NCBI RefSeq assembly: GCF_017876165.1
Contig: NZ_JAGINQ010000001.1
Location: 372,001 to 436,000, forward strand
Direction of reading: 5' to 3'
Length of the DNA: 64,000 nt
Source of the DNA: Azospirillum soli
GTDB lineage: Bacteria > Pseudomonadota > Alphaproteobacteria > Azospirillales > Azospirillaceae
Below are positions 1-18,964 of the stretch, one piece after another. Numbering within the stretch: the first letter of the stretch is position 1; each line of letters starts with the position of its first letter. A program made the translations under genes and the position numbers. Below the pieces are notes generated by a model, which saw only the letters and a program-made list of their open reading frames with translations, made no database searches and was not told the origin of the DNA.

Positions 1-52
1 GCACGCGATGATCGAACGCCTTCAGGCGGATGCGGATGTTCTGGCTGTCCAT
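1..52 (-). CDS. rpsJ: 30S ribosomal protein S10, N-terminal fragment (runs off window)
   Basis: The first 17 codons, read on the minus strand from an ATG at 52, give MDSQNIRIRLKAFDHRV, the typical alphaproteobacterial S10 N-terminus. S10 is a 30S subunit protein and, as NusE, part of the antitermination complex. It heads the S10 ribosomal operon, which continues beyond position 1. A 474-bp leader with its own promoter and a terminator-like hairpin separates it from tuf, so it probably starts a new transcription unit. Confidence 0.93.
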   Translation of the reverse strand, partial: MDSQNIRIRLKAFDHRV

Positions 53-204
53 GTCCAAACGTCCCTTGCACCTCGTTTCGGTGACGCGACCGCGCCACCG
101 GTACCCCAAAACTTTTCCCCGGGGACCGGCAGCGTCAGGTCACCCTGCGCCGGTTCACCGAAGCGTCGGGCGGCGGTTCGTCCAAACCGATGTGACGGCC
201 GATA

Positions 205-247
205 CGAAAAGAACATCCCCCCGCGCCTGGGCGCGGCCGGGATGTTC
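205..247 (-). terminator. Hairpin with U-rich tail in the S10 leader (candidate attenuator)
   Basis: GAACATCCC at 211-219 pairs with GGGATGTTC at 239-247, with an inner CCGCGC/GCGCGG stem. On the minus strand the hairpin is followed by a U-rich stretch (CTTTTCG). It lies about 95 nt into the transcript from the promoter at 349-377 and about 150 nt before rpsJ. That position suits an attenuator that tunes S10 operon expression; whether it terminates is inference. Confidence 0.6.
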
Positions 248-348
248 CGGTCAGCATGCGGTGCGAGCGAGGCTCGCCGTGCCGTTCGATATCGGGCTGC
301 GTCTAGGCCGGACGTGCCTACTACCAACCCAAATTCCAGAGGGCGTAA

Positions 349-377
349 CGTGTATGCCCAAGGCGCCCCGGTGTCAA
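349..377 (-). promoter_or_regulatory. Probable housekeeping promoter of the S10 operon
   Basis: On the minus strand a perfect -35 TTGACA (377-372) is followed after 17 nt by TACACG (354-349). The start would be near 342, giving a leader of about 290 nt before rpsJ. A separate ribosomal-operon promoter here fits the terminator just upstream at 461-489. Confidence 0.65.
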
Positions 378-460
378 CCCACATTTTCCCCCTTGCGTCG
401 GGAGGAGGAAGCATCGAGGGCGTTTGGGATGCCACGGCCTGAAATCAGGAACTAAGAACG

Positions 461-489
461 AGAAAGGGGCCGGCGTTTCGGCCGGCCCC
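461..489 (-). terminator. Intrinsic terminator after tuf (copy 1)
   Basis: GGGGCCGGC (466-474) and GCCGGCCCC (481-489) form a 9-bp GC stem with a 6-nt loop. On the minus strand it is followed by a short U tract (TTTCTCGTT). It sits about 37 nt past the tuf stop and separates the str operon from the S10 operon. Confidence 0.7.
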
Positions 490-526
490 CCTCACTTCGG
501 TCGAACGTTCCAGTCGCGGAGACTGG

Positions 527-1717
<1,191 letters not shown>

Positions 1718-1754
1718 GGGTTGCTCTCTCCGTCTCTTGGTCGTTCCAGCGGTT

Positions 1755-3833
1755 TCAGGCCATCTTGGCGCGGATTTGCTCCGCGATGGCCTGCGGCACC
1801 GGTTCGTAGTGGTCGAACTGCATGGTGTATTGCGCGCGCCCCTGGCTCATGGAGCGCAGGGTGTTCACATAACCGAACATGTTGGCCAGCGGCACCATGG
1901 CCGTGAGCGCACGGGCATTGCCGCGCTGGTCCATGCCGCTGATCTGCCCACGGCGGCTGTTCAGGTCACCGATGACGTCGCCCATGTAATCTTCGGGCGT
2001 CACCACCTCAACCCTCATGATCGGCTCCAGAAGCGTCGGACCGGCCTTCTGCACGCCCTCGCGGAATGCAGCGCGGGTGGCGATCTCGAAGGCCAGGACC
2101 GAGGAGTCGACGTCGTGGTAGGCGCCGTCGACCAGAGCGACCTTCAGATCGATAACCGGGAAGCCGGCGATGACGCCGGTGGCCATCGACGAATCGAGCC
2201 CCTTCTGGACGCCCGGCACATACTCCTTCGGCACGGCGCCGCCGACGACCTTGTTCTCGAAGGCGAAGCCGCCGCCGGGAGGCAGCGGTTCGAAGACCAG
2301 CTTCACACGGGCGAACTGGCCCGTGCCGCCGGTCTGCTTCTTGTGGGTGTAGTCGACCTCGGCGGACTTGGTGATGGTCTCGCGGTACGCCACCTGCGGC
2401 GCGCCGACGTTCGCATCCACCTTGAACTCCCGCTTCATGCGGTCGACGATGATCTCCAGATGCAGTTCGCCCATGCCCTTGATGACCGTCTGACCGCTCT
2501 CGTGATCGACCGAGACGCGGAAGGACGGGTCCTCCTGGGCGAGGCGGGCGAGCGCCATGCCCATCTTCTCCTGGTCAGCCTTGGACTTCGGCTCAACGGC
2601 CACCTCGATGACCGGCTCCGGGAACTCCATCCGCTCCAGAACGATGGGCTTGGCGGGATCGCACAGCGTGTCGCCGGTGGTCGTCGCCTTCAGCGCTGTG
2701 AAGGCCACGATGTCGCCGGCGTAGGCTTCCTTGATCTCCTCGCGCGAATTGGCGTGCATCAGCAGCATGCGGCCGATGCGCTCGCGCTCACCCTTCACGG
2801 GATTTAGCACGGTGCTGCCGGCCTCGACGACGCCGGAATAGACACGCACGAAGGTCAGCGACCCGACGAAGGGGTCGTTCATGATCTTGAAGGCGAGCGC
2901 CGAAAAGGGTGCGGAGTCGTCGGGCGCGCGCTCGTCCGGCTCGCTGCTCTCGACGCGGTGCCCCTTCACCGACCCGATGTCCACGGGGGCCGGCAGGTAA
3001 TCGACGACGGCGTCCAGCATCGGCTGCACGCCCTTGTTCCTGAAGGACGAGCCGCACAGCACGGGCACGAACTTCAGCCCGATGGTGCCCTTGCGGATGC
3101 AGGCCTTCAGCGTGTCCACCGACGGGTCCTGGCCGCTTTCCAGATAGGCTTCCATCGCCGCGTCATCGAGTTCGAGCACGGTGTCGAGGAGCGTCTGGCG
3201 GTATTCGGCCGCGCGGTCCTTCAGATCGTCGGGAATGTCGGTGTGGTAGAATTCGGCGCCGAGCGTCTCATCCTTCCAGATGATCGCGCGCATGGTGACC
3301 AGATCGACGAGGCCGACAAAACTTGCCTCGGATCCGATCGGCAACTGGAGCACGAGCGGAACGGCGCCCAGTCGCTCCCTCATCATATCGACGCTGCGGA
3401 AGAAGTCCGCGCCGATACGGTCCATCTTGTTGACGAAACACATGCGGGGCACGCCGTACTTGTCGGCCTGCCGCCACACGGTTTCAGACTGGGGCTCCAC
3501 CCCCGCCACGGAGTCGAACACCGCGACCGCACCGTCGAGCACGCGCAGGCTCCGTTCGACTTCGATGGTGAAGTCGACGTGACCCGGCGTGTCGATGATG
3601 TTGATGCGGTGATCGCGCCAGAAGCAGGTCGTGGCCGCCGACGTGATCGTGATGCCCCGTTCCTGTTCCTGCTCCATCCAGTCCATGACCGCGGTGCCCT
3701 CGTGCACCTCGCCGATCTTGTACGACTTTCCAGTGTAGTACAGGATCCGCTCGGTGGTCGTGGTCTTCCCGGCATCGATGTGAGCCATGATGCCGATGTT
3801 GCGGTAACGGGCGAGAGGGTGGGAACGGGGCAT
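1755..3833 (-). CDS. fusA: Elongation factor G
   Basis: 692 aa from the ATG at 3833 ([14 protein letters not shown]). An in-frame ATG three codons upstream is less like the family. EF-G is the cytoplasmic GTPase that drives ribosomal translocation and, with ribosome recycling factor, subunit splitting. Visible motifs are [15 protein letters not shown] (P-loop), DTPGHVDF (G3) and NKMDRIG (G4), followed by domains II-V. It lies between rpsG and tuf in the conserved str operon order, 26 bp after rpsG. Confidence 0.98.
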   Translation of the reverse strand: MPRSHPLARYRNIGIMAHIDAGKTTTTERILYYTGKSYKIGEVHEGTAVMDWMEQEQERGITITSAATTCFWRDHRINIIDTPGHVDFTIEVERSLRVLDGAVAVFDSVAGVEPQSETVWRQADKYGVPRMCFVNKMDRIGADFFRSVDMMRERLGAVPLVLQLPIGSEASFVGLVDLVTMRAIIWKDETLGAEFYHTDIPDDLKDRAAEYRQTLLDTVLELDDAAMEAYLESGQDPSVDTLKACIRKGTIGLKFVPVLCGSSFRNKGVQPMLDAVVDYLPAPVDIGSVKGHRVESSEPDERAPDDSAPFSALAFKIMNDPFVGSLTFVRVYSGVVEAGSTVLNPVKGERERIGRMLLMHANSREEIKEAYAGDIVAFTALKATTTGDTLCDPAKPIVLERMEFPEPVIEVAVEPKSKADQEKMGMALARLAQEDPSFRVSVDHESGQTVIKGMGELHLEIIVDRMKREFKVDANVGAPQVAYRETITKSAEVDYTHKKQTGGTGQFARVKLVFEPLPPGGGFAFENKVVGGAVPKEYVPGVQKGLDSSMATGVIAGFPVIDLKVALVDGAYHDVDSSVLAFEIATRAAFREGVQKAGPTLLEPIMRVEVVTPEDYMGDVIGDLNSRRGQISGMDQRGNARALTAMVPLANMFGYVNTLRSMSQGRAQYTMQFDHYEPVPQAIAEQIRAKMA

Positions 3834-3859
3834 GACAAGCACCTGGGTCGGTGGGTGCC

Positions 3860-4330
3860 TTACCAGCGATAGTGCGAGAACGCCTTGTTGGCTTCCGCCA
3901 TACGATGGGTGTCCTCGCGCTTCTTCACGGCGGTGCCGCGCTGGCTGGCGGCATCCAGCAGCTCACCCGACAGACGCTCGGTCATGGTGTTTTCCGAGCG
4001 GGCGCGGGCAGCGCCGATGAGCCAACGGATGGCAAGAGCCTGGGCGCGGTCCGAACGGACCTCGACCGGAACCTGGTAGGTCGCACCGCCGACGCGGCGG
4101 GAACGGACTTCCAGGTGCGGCTTCACGTTCGCCAGGGCGTCGTGGAAGACCTGAACGGGGTCGTTCTTGGTCTTGGTCTCGATGCGACCCAGGGCGCCAT
4201 AGACGATGCGTTCGGCGGCAGACTTCTTGCCGTCATACATCAGGCAGTTCATGAACTTGGTCAGGACGCGGTCGCCATACTTGGCGTCCGGCAGGACCTC
4301 ACGCTTCTCGGCGCGACGACGACGGGACAT
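3860..4330 (-). CDS. rpsG: 30S ribosomal protein S7
   Basis: 156 aa, standard length, beginning [21 protein letters not shown]7 binds the 3' major domain of 16S rRNA and starts assembly of the 30S head. In many bacteria it is the translational autoregulator of the str operon. It starts 12 bp after rpsL and ends 26 bp before fusA, so co-transcription is expected. Confidence 0.98.
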   Translation of the reverse strand: MSRRRRAEKREVLPDAKYGDRVLTKFMNCLMYDGKKSAAERIVYGALGRIETKTKNDPVQVFHDALANVKPHLEVRSRRVGGATYQVPVEVRSDRAQALAIRWLIGAARARSENTMTERLSGELLDAASQRGTAVKKREDTHRMAEANKAFSHYRW

Positions 4331-4342
4331 CGTGAATACTCC

Positions 4343-4714
4343 TTACTTCGGACGCTTCGCGCCGTACTTCGAACGACGCTGCTTACGATCCTTGACGCCC
4401 TGGGTGTCAAGCGTGCCGCGGATGATGTGGTAGCGAACGCCGGGAAGGTCCTTCACGCGGCCGCCACGGATCATAACCACCGAGTGCTCCTGGAGGTTAT
4501 GGCCCTCACCGGGGATGTAGGAGGTGACCTCGAAGCCGTTCGTCAGACGAACGCGGGCCACCTTACGAAGGGCCGAGTTCGGCTTCTTCGGGGTCGTCGT
4601 ATACACGCGGGTGCAGACGCCACGCTTCTGCGGGCACGCCTCCATCGCGGGAACCTTGTTGCGCGCGGCCAAGGGCTCACGCGGCTTACGGATCAACTGG
4701 TTGATCGTCGGCAT
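4343..4714 (-). CDS. rpsL: 30S ribosomal protein S12
   Basis: 123 aa. S12 sits at the decoding centre of the 30S subunit. The [10 protein letters not shown] segment, which carries the lysine altered in many streptomycin-resistant mutants, has the wild-type sequence, and so does the later [12 protein letters not shown] loop. It is the first gene of the str operon. A leader of about 218 nt with a promoter at 4939-4967 and a hairpin at 4796-4833 precedes it. Confidence 0.98.
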   Translation of the reverse strand: MPTINQLIRKPREPLAARNKVPAMEACPQKRGVCTRVYTTTPKKPNSALRKVARVRLTNGFEVTSYIPGEGHNLQEHSVVMIRGGRVKDLPGVRYHIIRGTLDTQGVKDRKQRRSKYGAKRPK

Positions 4715-4744
4715 ATCTGCCCTTCATCCCTTCAGGTCACTCGG

Positions 4745-4793
4745 CCGGCGGAGCCGGACGATTCTGGTCGTTCGCCCGGCGGAGCCGGACGAT
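4745..4793. repeat. 18-bp direct repeat in the str-operon leader
   Basis: CCGGCGGAGCCGGACGAT occurs at 4745-4762 and again at 4776-4793, 31 bp apart start to start. Each copy contains the small inverted repeat CCGGC/GCCGG. Both lie in the untranslated leader between the attenuator-like hairpin and rpsL. The function is unknown; an RNA-protein binding site or local duplication are both possible. Confidence 0.7.
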
Positions 4794-4795
4794 GC

Positions 4796-4833
4796 AAAAG
4801 CCCGCCTGCGAAGCCCTGGAGCTTCGAGCGGGC
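4796..4833 (-). terminator. Terminator-like hairpin in the rpsL leader (candidate attenuator)
   Basis: GCCCGC (4828-4833 on the minus strand) pairs with GCGGGC (near 4800-4805), with an inner GAAGC/GCTTC stem. On the minus strand it is followed by TTTT (4799-4796). It lies downstream of the str promoter and upstream of rpsL, where termination would control the whole rpsL-rpsG-fusA-tuf unit. Confidence 0.6.
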
Positions 4834-4938
4834 CCAATGATCGAACACCGTCAGATGATCTCTGCGCGGCTATGTCGCTTGGGTTCAACGGACCGGTTGG
4901 GGCGCGGACGCCCACGGGGGTCCCCTTGAAGTTCGCGG

Positions 4939-4967
4939 ACTATATGGGGAGGTCAAAGGCCCGTCAA
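4939..4967 (-). promoter_or_regulatory. Probable promoter of the str operon (rpsL-rpsG-fusA-tuf)
   Basis: On the minus strand the -35 TTGACG (4967-4962) is separated by 17 nt from the -10 TATAGT (4944-4939), close to the sigma-70 consensus. The predicted start near 4932 gives a leader of about 218 nt. It follows the rpoC terminator. Confidence 0.7.
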
Positions 4968-5027
4968 GCGCGCAAATGACGGTTCGAGGTAGGCGGAACG
5001 CGCTTTCGCGAGGCACGGACAGCCCGC

Positions 5028-5062
5028 AAAGAAGAAGGGCGCGTCCCTTTCGGAACGCGCCC
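5028..5062 (-). terminator. Intrinsic terminator after rpoC
   Basis: GGGCGCGT (5037-5044) pairs with ACGCGCCC (5055-5062) around a 10-nt loop. The minus strand then reads into a U-rich stretch (TTCTTCTTTG). It starts 25 bp past the rpoC stop and ends the rpl-rpo transcript before the str promoter. Confidence 0.65.
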
Positions 5063-5086
5063 CCTTCCCTACTCTCACACCACCGA

Positions 5087-9292
<4,206 letters not shown>

Positions 9293-9304
9293 TTAAGGGC
9301 AGTT

Positions 9305-9343
9305 CTCGCCGGAAGGGGCCAAGATGGTCACCCCTCCGGCGAG
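9305..9343 (-). other. Intercistronic hairpin between rpoB and rpoC
   Basis: CTCGCCGG (9305-9312) pairs with CCGGCGAG (9336-9343), extended by AGGGG/CCCCT. No U tract follows on the minus strand, so it is more likely an RNA-processing or stability element than a terminator. Confidence 0.5.
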
Positions 9344-9359
9344 TTCAAGTCTGTTTGGC

Positions 9360-13553
<4,194 letters not shown>

Positions 13554-13662
13554 GGATGTCCCCAAACGTCTGTATCGTGAGTGCGCTGGACCTAGGTACG
13601 GCGGCGGCCGCGCGGGCCGTCCCCCTCCCCGGTTATCGGCCCGGAAATTGGGACGGAAAGAG

Positions 13663-13740
13663 CCGGACCGGGGAACCCGGTCCGGTGGAAGGCAGAAAAC
13701 GCCGTGCGGCGGCGGGCTCCGTTTCGGGAGCCAGCCGCCG
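13663..13740 (-). promoter_or_regulatory. Two GC-rich hairpins between rplL and rpoB (candidate attenuator/processing region)
   Basis: One stem is CCGGACCGGG (13663-13672) with CCCGGTCCGG (13676-13685), a 10-bp perfect pairing with a 3-nt loop. The second is at 13706-13720 with 13726-13740, about 15 bp with one mismatch. On the minus strand the first is followed by a pyrimidine-rich CTCTTTCC. In other proteobacteria this gap lowers rpoBC transcription relative to rplJL; the same role here is inference. Confidence 0.5.
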
Positions 13741-13780
13741 TTCGGCGTGGATATATGGTATCCGTCGCAGCAAGACGGTC

Positions 13781-14158
13781 TTACTTAATATCGACCTTCG
13801 CGCCAGCCTCTTCAAGCTGCTTCTTGATCTTGCCGGCCTCGTCCTTCGACACGCCTTCCTTGACGGTCTTCGGAGCGCCCTCGACGAGGTCCTTGGCTTC
13901 CTTCAGGCCCAGGCCGGTGATGGCGCGGACTTCCTTAATGACGTTGATCTTCTTGTCGCCGGCGTCGGCGAGGATGACCGTGAACTCGGTCTGCTCTTCG
14001 GCCGGGGCGGCGGCAGCGGCGGCCGGGCCAGCGGCGGCGACGGCAACCGGAGCGGCGGCGGAGACGCCCCACTTCTCTTCGAGGAGCTTCGACAGCTCGG
14101 CGGCCTCGAGAACGGTCAGGGCCGACAGGTCGTCGACGAGCTTCTGCAGATCAGCCAT
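13781..14158 (-). CDS. rplL: 50S ribosomal protein L7/L12
   Basis: 125 aa. It has the alanine/proline-rich hinge (about residues 35-55) and the C-terminal domain with [27 protein letters not shown], which recruits translational GTPases. L7/L12 dimers form the ribosomal stalk on L10. It starts 58 bp after rplJ. The acidic, Ala-rich composition is normal for the family. Confidence 0.98.
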   Translation of the reverse strand: MADLQKLVDDLSALTVLEAAELSKLLEEKWGVSAAAPVAVAAAGPAAAAAAPAEEQTEFTVILADAGDKKINVIKEVRAITGLGLKEAKDLVEGAPKTVKEGVSKDEAGKIKKQLEEAGAKVDIK

Positions 14159-14216
14159 TTTACTACTCCAACAACTCGAATTTCTGGGTTCAGTGATAAG
14201 CTAGGCTTCAAGCGGC

Positions 14217-14735
14217 TCAGGCCGCCTCGTCCTTCTTCGCGTAGGCCGCCAGCACGCGGGCGACCTGGCCGCCCGGAGCCTGGAGGACACCAGCGATGCG
14301 GGTCGCCGGGGTCTGGATCATGCCCACGAGCTTGGCGCGCAGTTCGTCCAGCGACGGGAGCGTGGCGAGAGCCTTGACTCCCTCCGCGTCGAGGAGCTGG
14401 TCGCCGAGACCGGCACCGACGATCTGAAGCTTATCGTTGGACTTGGCGAAGTCGGCCACCACTTTGGCGGCCGCGACGGGGTCCTTCGAATAAGCGATCG
14501 CGGTCGGCCCCTTGAAGAGACCGTCCAGACCTTCGAACTGCGTGCCCTGAAGGGCGCGGCGGGCGAGCCGGTTCTTCGTCACCTTGAAGCTGGCACCCGC
14601 GGCCCGCACCTTCGCACGCAGGTCGGTGACTTCCGCCACCGTCAGGCCGAGATGGTGGGTGACCACCACCAGGCCCGTGTCCTGGAGCTTCGAATGCAGG
14701 TCCGCGATCGTCGCTTCTTTTTGTGTACGATCCAC
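14217..14735 (-). CDS. rplJ: 50S ribosomal protein L10
   Basis: 172 aa, usual L10 length, beginning [21 protein letters not shown]10 anchors the L7/L12 stalk to 23S rRNA. In many bacteria the L10-L12 complex represses its own mRNA by binding the rplJ leader. It is preceded by a 279-nt leader and followed by rplL. Confidence 0.97.
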   Translation of the reverse strand: MDRTQKEATIADLHSKLQDTGLVVVTHHLGLTVAEVTDLRAKVRAAGASFKVTKNRLARRALQGTQFEGLDGLFKGPTAIAYSKDPVAAAKVVADFAKSNDKLQIVGAGLGDQLLDAEGVKALATLPSLDELRAKLVGMIQTPATRIAGVLQAPGGQVARVLAAYAKKDEAA

Positions 14736-15014
14736 GGATCGCCTCCTTGCACAGAGGTTTACGAGGAGCCCCTTCCCTTTCGGGTCGACGCCCCGGTGAA
14801 AACCTGTCCCAGAAGTTCAAGCCGTTCCGGTGCGCGAGGCAGGCCCCGCGTGGTTAACGGTTCAACTCCCGTCTGCGCTGGCTGGGTATTATGCCTCCTT
14901 TCCCTATCGGGATTGGAAGCACCAGCGGTCTCGGACAGGGTGGGCGCCTCCCGCGGGAGACACCCGGTCACCGCCAGCCCTCTTGCGAAGGACCGGCGGT
15001 GAAACTCAGGTCAC
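14736..15014 (-). promoter_or_regulatory. rplJ leader (candidate L10 autoregulatory leader)
   Basis: 279 nt without a gene lie between rplA and rplJ. Just after the rplA stop, TCACCGCC (14969-14976) can pair with GGCGGTGA (14995-15002), and shorter stems follow towards rplJ. Long structured rplJ leaders bind L10 in other bacteria. I could not confirm the kink-turn that defines the L10 leader motif, so this rests on position and hairpins. Confidence 0.4.
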
Positions 15015-15719
15015 TCAGGCTTGGCCGGCCAGAGTGGCGAGATCCAGCTTCACGCCCGGACCCATGGTCGAGGACAGCGACACCTTCTCGATGTACTGGC
15101 CCTTGGCACCGGTCGGCTTGGCGCGGGTGATCGCGTCAACGAAGGCGCGGACGTTCTGGACCAGAGCCTCTTCCGAGAAGCTGGCCTTGCCCACGCCGGC
15201 GTGCACGATGCCGGTCTTCTCGGCGCGGAACTCAACGGCGCCGGCCTTGGCGGCCTTGACAGCGCCAGCGACGTCCGGGGTCACGGTGCCGAGCTTCGGG
15301 TTCGGCATCAGGCCGCGCGGGCCGAGCACCTTACCGAGCTTGCCGACGACGCCCATCATGTCCGGGGACGCGATGCAGCGGTCGAAGTCGATGTTGCCGG
15401 CCAGGATCTTCTCGGCCAGATCGTCGCCACCGACGATGTCCGCACCGGCGGCCAGCGCCTCGTCGGCCTTCGGGCCCGGACGGACGAACACGGCGACGCG
15501 GACGGTCTTGCCCGTGCCGTTCGGCAGGTTCACGACGCCACGGACCATCTGGTCGGCGTGGCGCGGGTCGATGCCGAGGTTCATGGCGATCTCGATGGTC
15601 TCATCGAACTTCGCCTTGGCCGAACCCTTCAGCAGGCCGACAGCGTCTTCCAGCTTGTAGAACGAGTCGCGGTCAACCTTCGAGTAGGCGTCCTTCAGAC
15701 GCTTGCCCAGCTTCGCCAT
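15015..15719 (-). CDS. rplA: 50S ribosomal protein L1
   Basis: 234 aa. L1 forms the mobile stalk near the ribosomal E site and in many bacteria represses the rplK-rplA mRNA. The core motif [21 protein letters not shown] and the [15 protein letters not shown] signature are intact. It begins 4 bp after rplK, so translational coupling is likely. Confidence 0.97.
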   Translation of the reverse strand: MAKLGKRLKDAYSKVDRDSFYKLEDAVGLLKGSAKAKFDETIEIAMNLGIDPRHADQMVRGVVNLPNGTGKTVRVAVFVRPGPKADEALAAGADIVGGDDLAEKILAGNIDFDRCIASPDMMGVVGKLGKVLGPRGLMPNPKLGTVTPDVAGAVKAAKAGAVEFRAEKTGIVHAGVGKASFSEEALVQNVRAFVDAITRAKPTGAKGQYIEKVSLSSTMGPGVKLDLATLAGQA

Positions 15720-15723
15720 GGGA

Positions 15724-16155
15724 TCAGCCCTCCACCACTTCGAGGCCCATCGAGCGGGCCGAGCCGGCGATCATGCGCGCGGCGGCCTCGACGTCGTGGG
15801 CGTTCAGATCGGCCATCTTCTTCTGGGCGATCTCACGGATCTGGGCGGTCGTCACCTTGCCGACGAAGCCCTTGCCGGTGGTCTGCGAACCCTTGTCGAC
15901 GCCCGAGGCCTTCTTCAGGAAGTAGGAGACCGGCGGGGTCTTGGTGACGAAGGTGAAGGTACGGTCGCCGTAGGCGGTGATCACCACCGGAATCGGCATG
16001 CCGACTTCCATGTCCTGCGTCTTGGCGTTGAACGCCTTGCAGAACTCCATGATGTTCAGACCGCGCTGACCGAGCGCCGGGCCGATGGGCGGCGACGGAT
16101 TCGCCTTGCCGGCCGGAACCTGCAGCTTGATGTAACCGACGATTTTCTTTGCCAT
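15724..16155 (-). CDS. rplK: 50S ribosomal protein L11
   Basis: 143 aa. L11 binds the GTPase-associated centre of 23S rRNA and is needed for RelA activation. The N-terminal [20 protein letters not shown] motif is clear. It follows nusG after 139 bp with a hairpin and is followed by rplA after 4 bp. Confidence 0.98.
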   Translation of the reverse strand: MAKKIVGYIKLQVPAGKANPSPPIGPALGQRGLNIMEFCKAFNAKTQDMEVGMPIPVVITAYGDRTFTFVTKTPPVSYFLKKASGVDKGSQTTGKGFVGKVTTAQIREIAQKKMADLNAHDVEAAARMIAGSARSMGLEVVEG

Positions 16156-16247
16156 GTCACAACCTCCAAATACGACGCCCCGATAGGCTTTGAAGCGTCG
16201 CGGGGTTCTGCGGTGCGGCTATGGCGGGCCTTCCGCAGCAGAAAGGA

Positions 16248-16270
16248 GCACGTGACTTTCAATCACGTGC
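16248..16270 (-). terminator. Hairpin after nusG (weak terminator)
   Basis: GCACGTGA (16248-16255) and TCACGTGC (16263-16270) form a perfect 8-bp stem with a 7-nt loop, 25 bp past the nusG stop. The minus strand continues with TCCTTTC, only a weak U tract. Partial termination or processing between nusG and rplK is likely. Confidence 0.5.
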
Positions 16271-16294
16271 CCCGGGAAAAACCTTACAAGGACC

Positions 16295-16825
16295 TTAGAC
16301 CTTCTCGACCTGGGTGTACTCCAGCTCGACCGGGGTGGAACGGCCGAAGATCGACACCGCAACCTTGAGGCGGGCCTTCTCCTCGTCGACTTCCTCGACG
16401 ATGCCGTTGAAGGAGGTGAAGGGGCCGTCGCTCACGCGCACCTGCTCGCCCACCTCGAAGGTGATCGAGGGCTTCGGGCGCTCAAAGCCTTCCTGCACCT
16501 GATGGATGATCCGCTCGGCCTCGCGCTGGGAAATCGGCTGCGGCTTGCCGCCGCCACCCAGGAAGCCGGTGACCTTCGGCGTGTTCTTCACGAGATGCCA
16601 GGACTCGTCCGTCAGATCCATCTTGATCAGGACGTAGCCGGGGAAGAACTTACGCTCGGTGTTGATCTTGGAACCCCGGCGCACCTCGACCACTTCTTCG
16701 GTCGGCACCAGAATTTCTTCGAACTTGTCTTCCAGACCCTTCTGAGCCGCCTTTTCGCGGATGGCCTGGCAGACCTTTTTTTCGAAGCCCGAATAGACGT
16801 GTACGACGTACCAGCGCGCGGCCAT
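16295..16825 (-). CDS. nusG: Transcription termination/antitermination protein NusG
   Basis: 176 aa from the ATG at 16825 (MAARWYVVHVYSGFEKKV). The open frame extends 47 codons upstream, but that part overlaps secE in another frame and is not NusG-like. It has an NGN domain with FFPGYVLIKMDL and a C-terminal KOW domain (EVGEQVRVSDGPFTSFNG). NusG binds RNA polymerase and links it to Rho or the ribosome. It lies 5 bp after secE. Confidence 0.97.
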   Translation of the reverse strand: MAARWYVVHVYSGFEKKVCQAIREKAAQKGLEDKFEEILVPTEEVVEVRRGSKINTERKFFPGYVLIKMDLTDESWHLVKNTPKVTGFLGGGGKPQPISQREAERIIHQVQEGFERPKPSITFEVGEQVRVSDGPFTSFNGIVEEVDEEKARLKVAVSIFGRSTPVELEYTQVEKV

Positions 16826-16830
16826 GGCGA

Positions 16831-17028
16831 TCAGGCTCCCAGCCCAAGAATCGTTCGGACGGAGAAGGCCAGCACCTGATCCACGACGAGGAAGAAGAGC
16901 GCAGCCAGCACCACCATCACGAAGACCATGGCGGTCGTCACGCCGGTCTCCTTGCGGGTCGGCCACGTCACCTTGGCGACCTCGCGGCGGACCTCGCGCG
17001 CGAATTCTGCGGGATTCACTTTAGCCAT
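16831..17028 (-). CDS. secE: Preprotein translocase subunit SecE
   Basis: 65 aa, the short single-membrane-segment form common outside the enterics. The conserved amphipathic motif EVRREVAKVTWPTRKE is followed by one transmembrane helix (about residues 31-55). SecE stabilises SecY in the inner-membrane translocon. It is 5 bp upstream of nusG in the classic secE-nusG pair. Confidence 0.95.
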   Translation of the reverse strand: MAKVNPAEFAREVRREVAKVTWPTRKETGVTTAMVFVMVVLAALFFLVVDQVLAFSVRTILGLGA

Positions 17029-17109
17029 CGTAGACCGTGCGAGCTCCGGAGCGACTTATGGGCGCCGCTTTCTGCCCTTTGTTATCTGCTCTTTTTTAGC
17101 GAGACGGGA

Positions 17110-17185
17110 TGGCAGGAGTGGAGGGGCTCGAACCCCCAGCCCCCGGTTTTGGAGACCGGTGCTCTACCAATTGAGCTACACTCCT
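17110..17185 (-). tRNA. tRNA-Trp (anticodon CCA)
   Basis: The minus strand folds as a 76-nt cloverleaf. The acceptor stem is AGGAGTG/CACTCCT, the D arm GCTCAATTGGTAGAGC, the anticodon loop carries CCA, the T arm has GGTTCGA, and the 3' CCA is encoded. It lies between tuf and secE, as in many alphaproteobacteria. Confidence 0.96.
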
Positions 17186-17274
17186 ATCGCCGTCCGGCTC
17201 TGCTACCCCCGGAGGGAGCGGAGCTTATAGCGTACTACGACCTTAGAACCTAGAGAAAAATGACTAAGGTCGGT

Positions 17275-17312
17275 AAAAACTCCGCCGTCGGCCCACCGGA
17301 CCGACGGCGGAG
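17275..17312 (-). terminator. Intrinsic terminator after tuf (copy 2)
   Basis: CTCCGCCGTCGG (17280-17291) and CCGACGGCGGAG (17301-17312) form a perfect 12-bp stem with a 9-nt loop. On the minus strand it is followed by TTTTT (17279-17275). It is 14 bp past the tuf stop and separates tuf from tRNA-Trp and secE. Confidence 0.85.
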
Positions 17313-17325
17313 GCAGGCTATACCA

Positions 17326-18516
<1,191 letters not shown>

Positions 18517-18595
18517 CGCTTTGGTCTTTCGTTCCCGACGTTCCGGACGCACACAATGGCCCGGCCGAGATCGTCACCCCTTTTCGCGCGCGGGC

Positions 18596-18669
18596 TGGAG
18601 CGGGTGAGGGGAATCGAACCCCCGTCGTAAGCTTGGAAGGCTTCTGCTCTACCATTGAGCTACACCCGC
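18596..18669 (-). tRNA. tRNA-Gly (anticodon TCC)
   Basis: A 74-nt minus-strand cloverleaf: acceptor stem GCGGGTG/CACCCGC, D arm GCTCAATGGTAGAGC, anticodon TCC in CTTCCAA, T arm GGTTCGATTCC, and an encoded CCA. It lies between tRNA-Tyr and tuf. Confidence 0.96.
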
Positions 18670-18735
18670 CTAAACTCAAGCCCCGCCGGCGCGACTGTCC
18701 GGGCAATGCGATCACGGACAAGCCGTGGAAAGTAG

Positions 18736-18821
18736 TGGTGGAAGGGGCTGGATTCGAACCAGCGTACGCTGACGCGGGCAGATTTACAGTCTGCTGCCTT
18801 TAACCACTCGGCCACCCTTCC
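18736..18821 (-). tRNA. tRNA-Tyr (anticodon GTA)
   Basis: An 86-nt minus-strand class II tRNA with a long variable arm, acceptor stem GGAAGGG/CCCCTTCC, anticodon GTA in CTGTAAA, T arm GGTTCGAATCC, and an encoded CCA. It is the first gene of the tRNA-Tyr, tRNA-Gly, tuf unit. Confidence 0.96.
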
Positions 18822-18859
18822 TCAGTCCGCTTCGGGCTGGGCCCGTCGCGGAGTTCGGC

Positions 18860-18887
18860 ACTATGAGAATTTTTCGGGCCTTGTCAA
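18860..18887 (-). promoter_or_regulatory. Probable promoter for tRNA-Tyr, tRNA-Gly and tuf
   Basis: On the minus strand a perfect -35 TTGACA (18887-18882) is followed after 16 nt by CATAGT (18865-18860), about 40 nt upstream of tRNA-Tyr. The divergent rlmB gene starts at 18965. Confidence 0.6.
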
Positions 18888-18964
18888 CACGTCTGAAGCA
18901 GTCCAAACCAGAAATCTGTGAATAAGCGGTTCGACGCACTCTCCTCCCCTGCCAGCCGGACATC

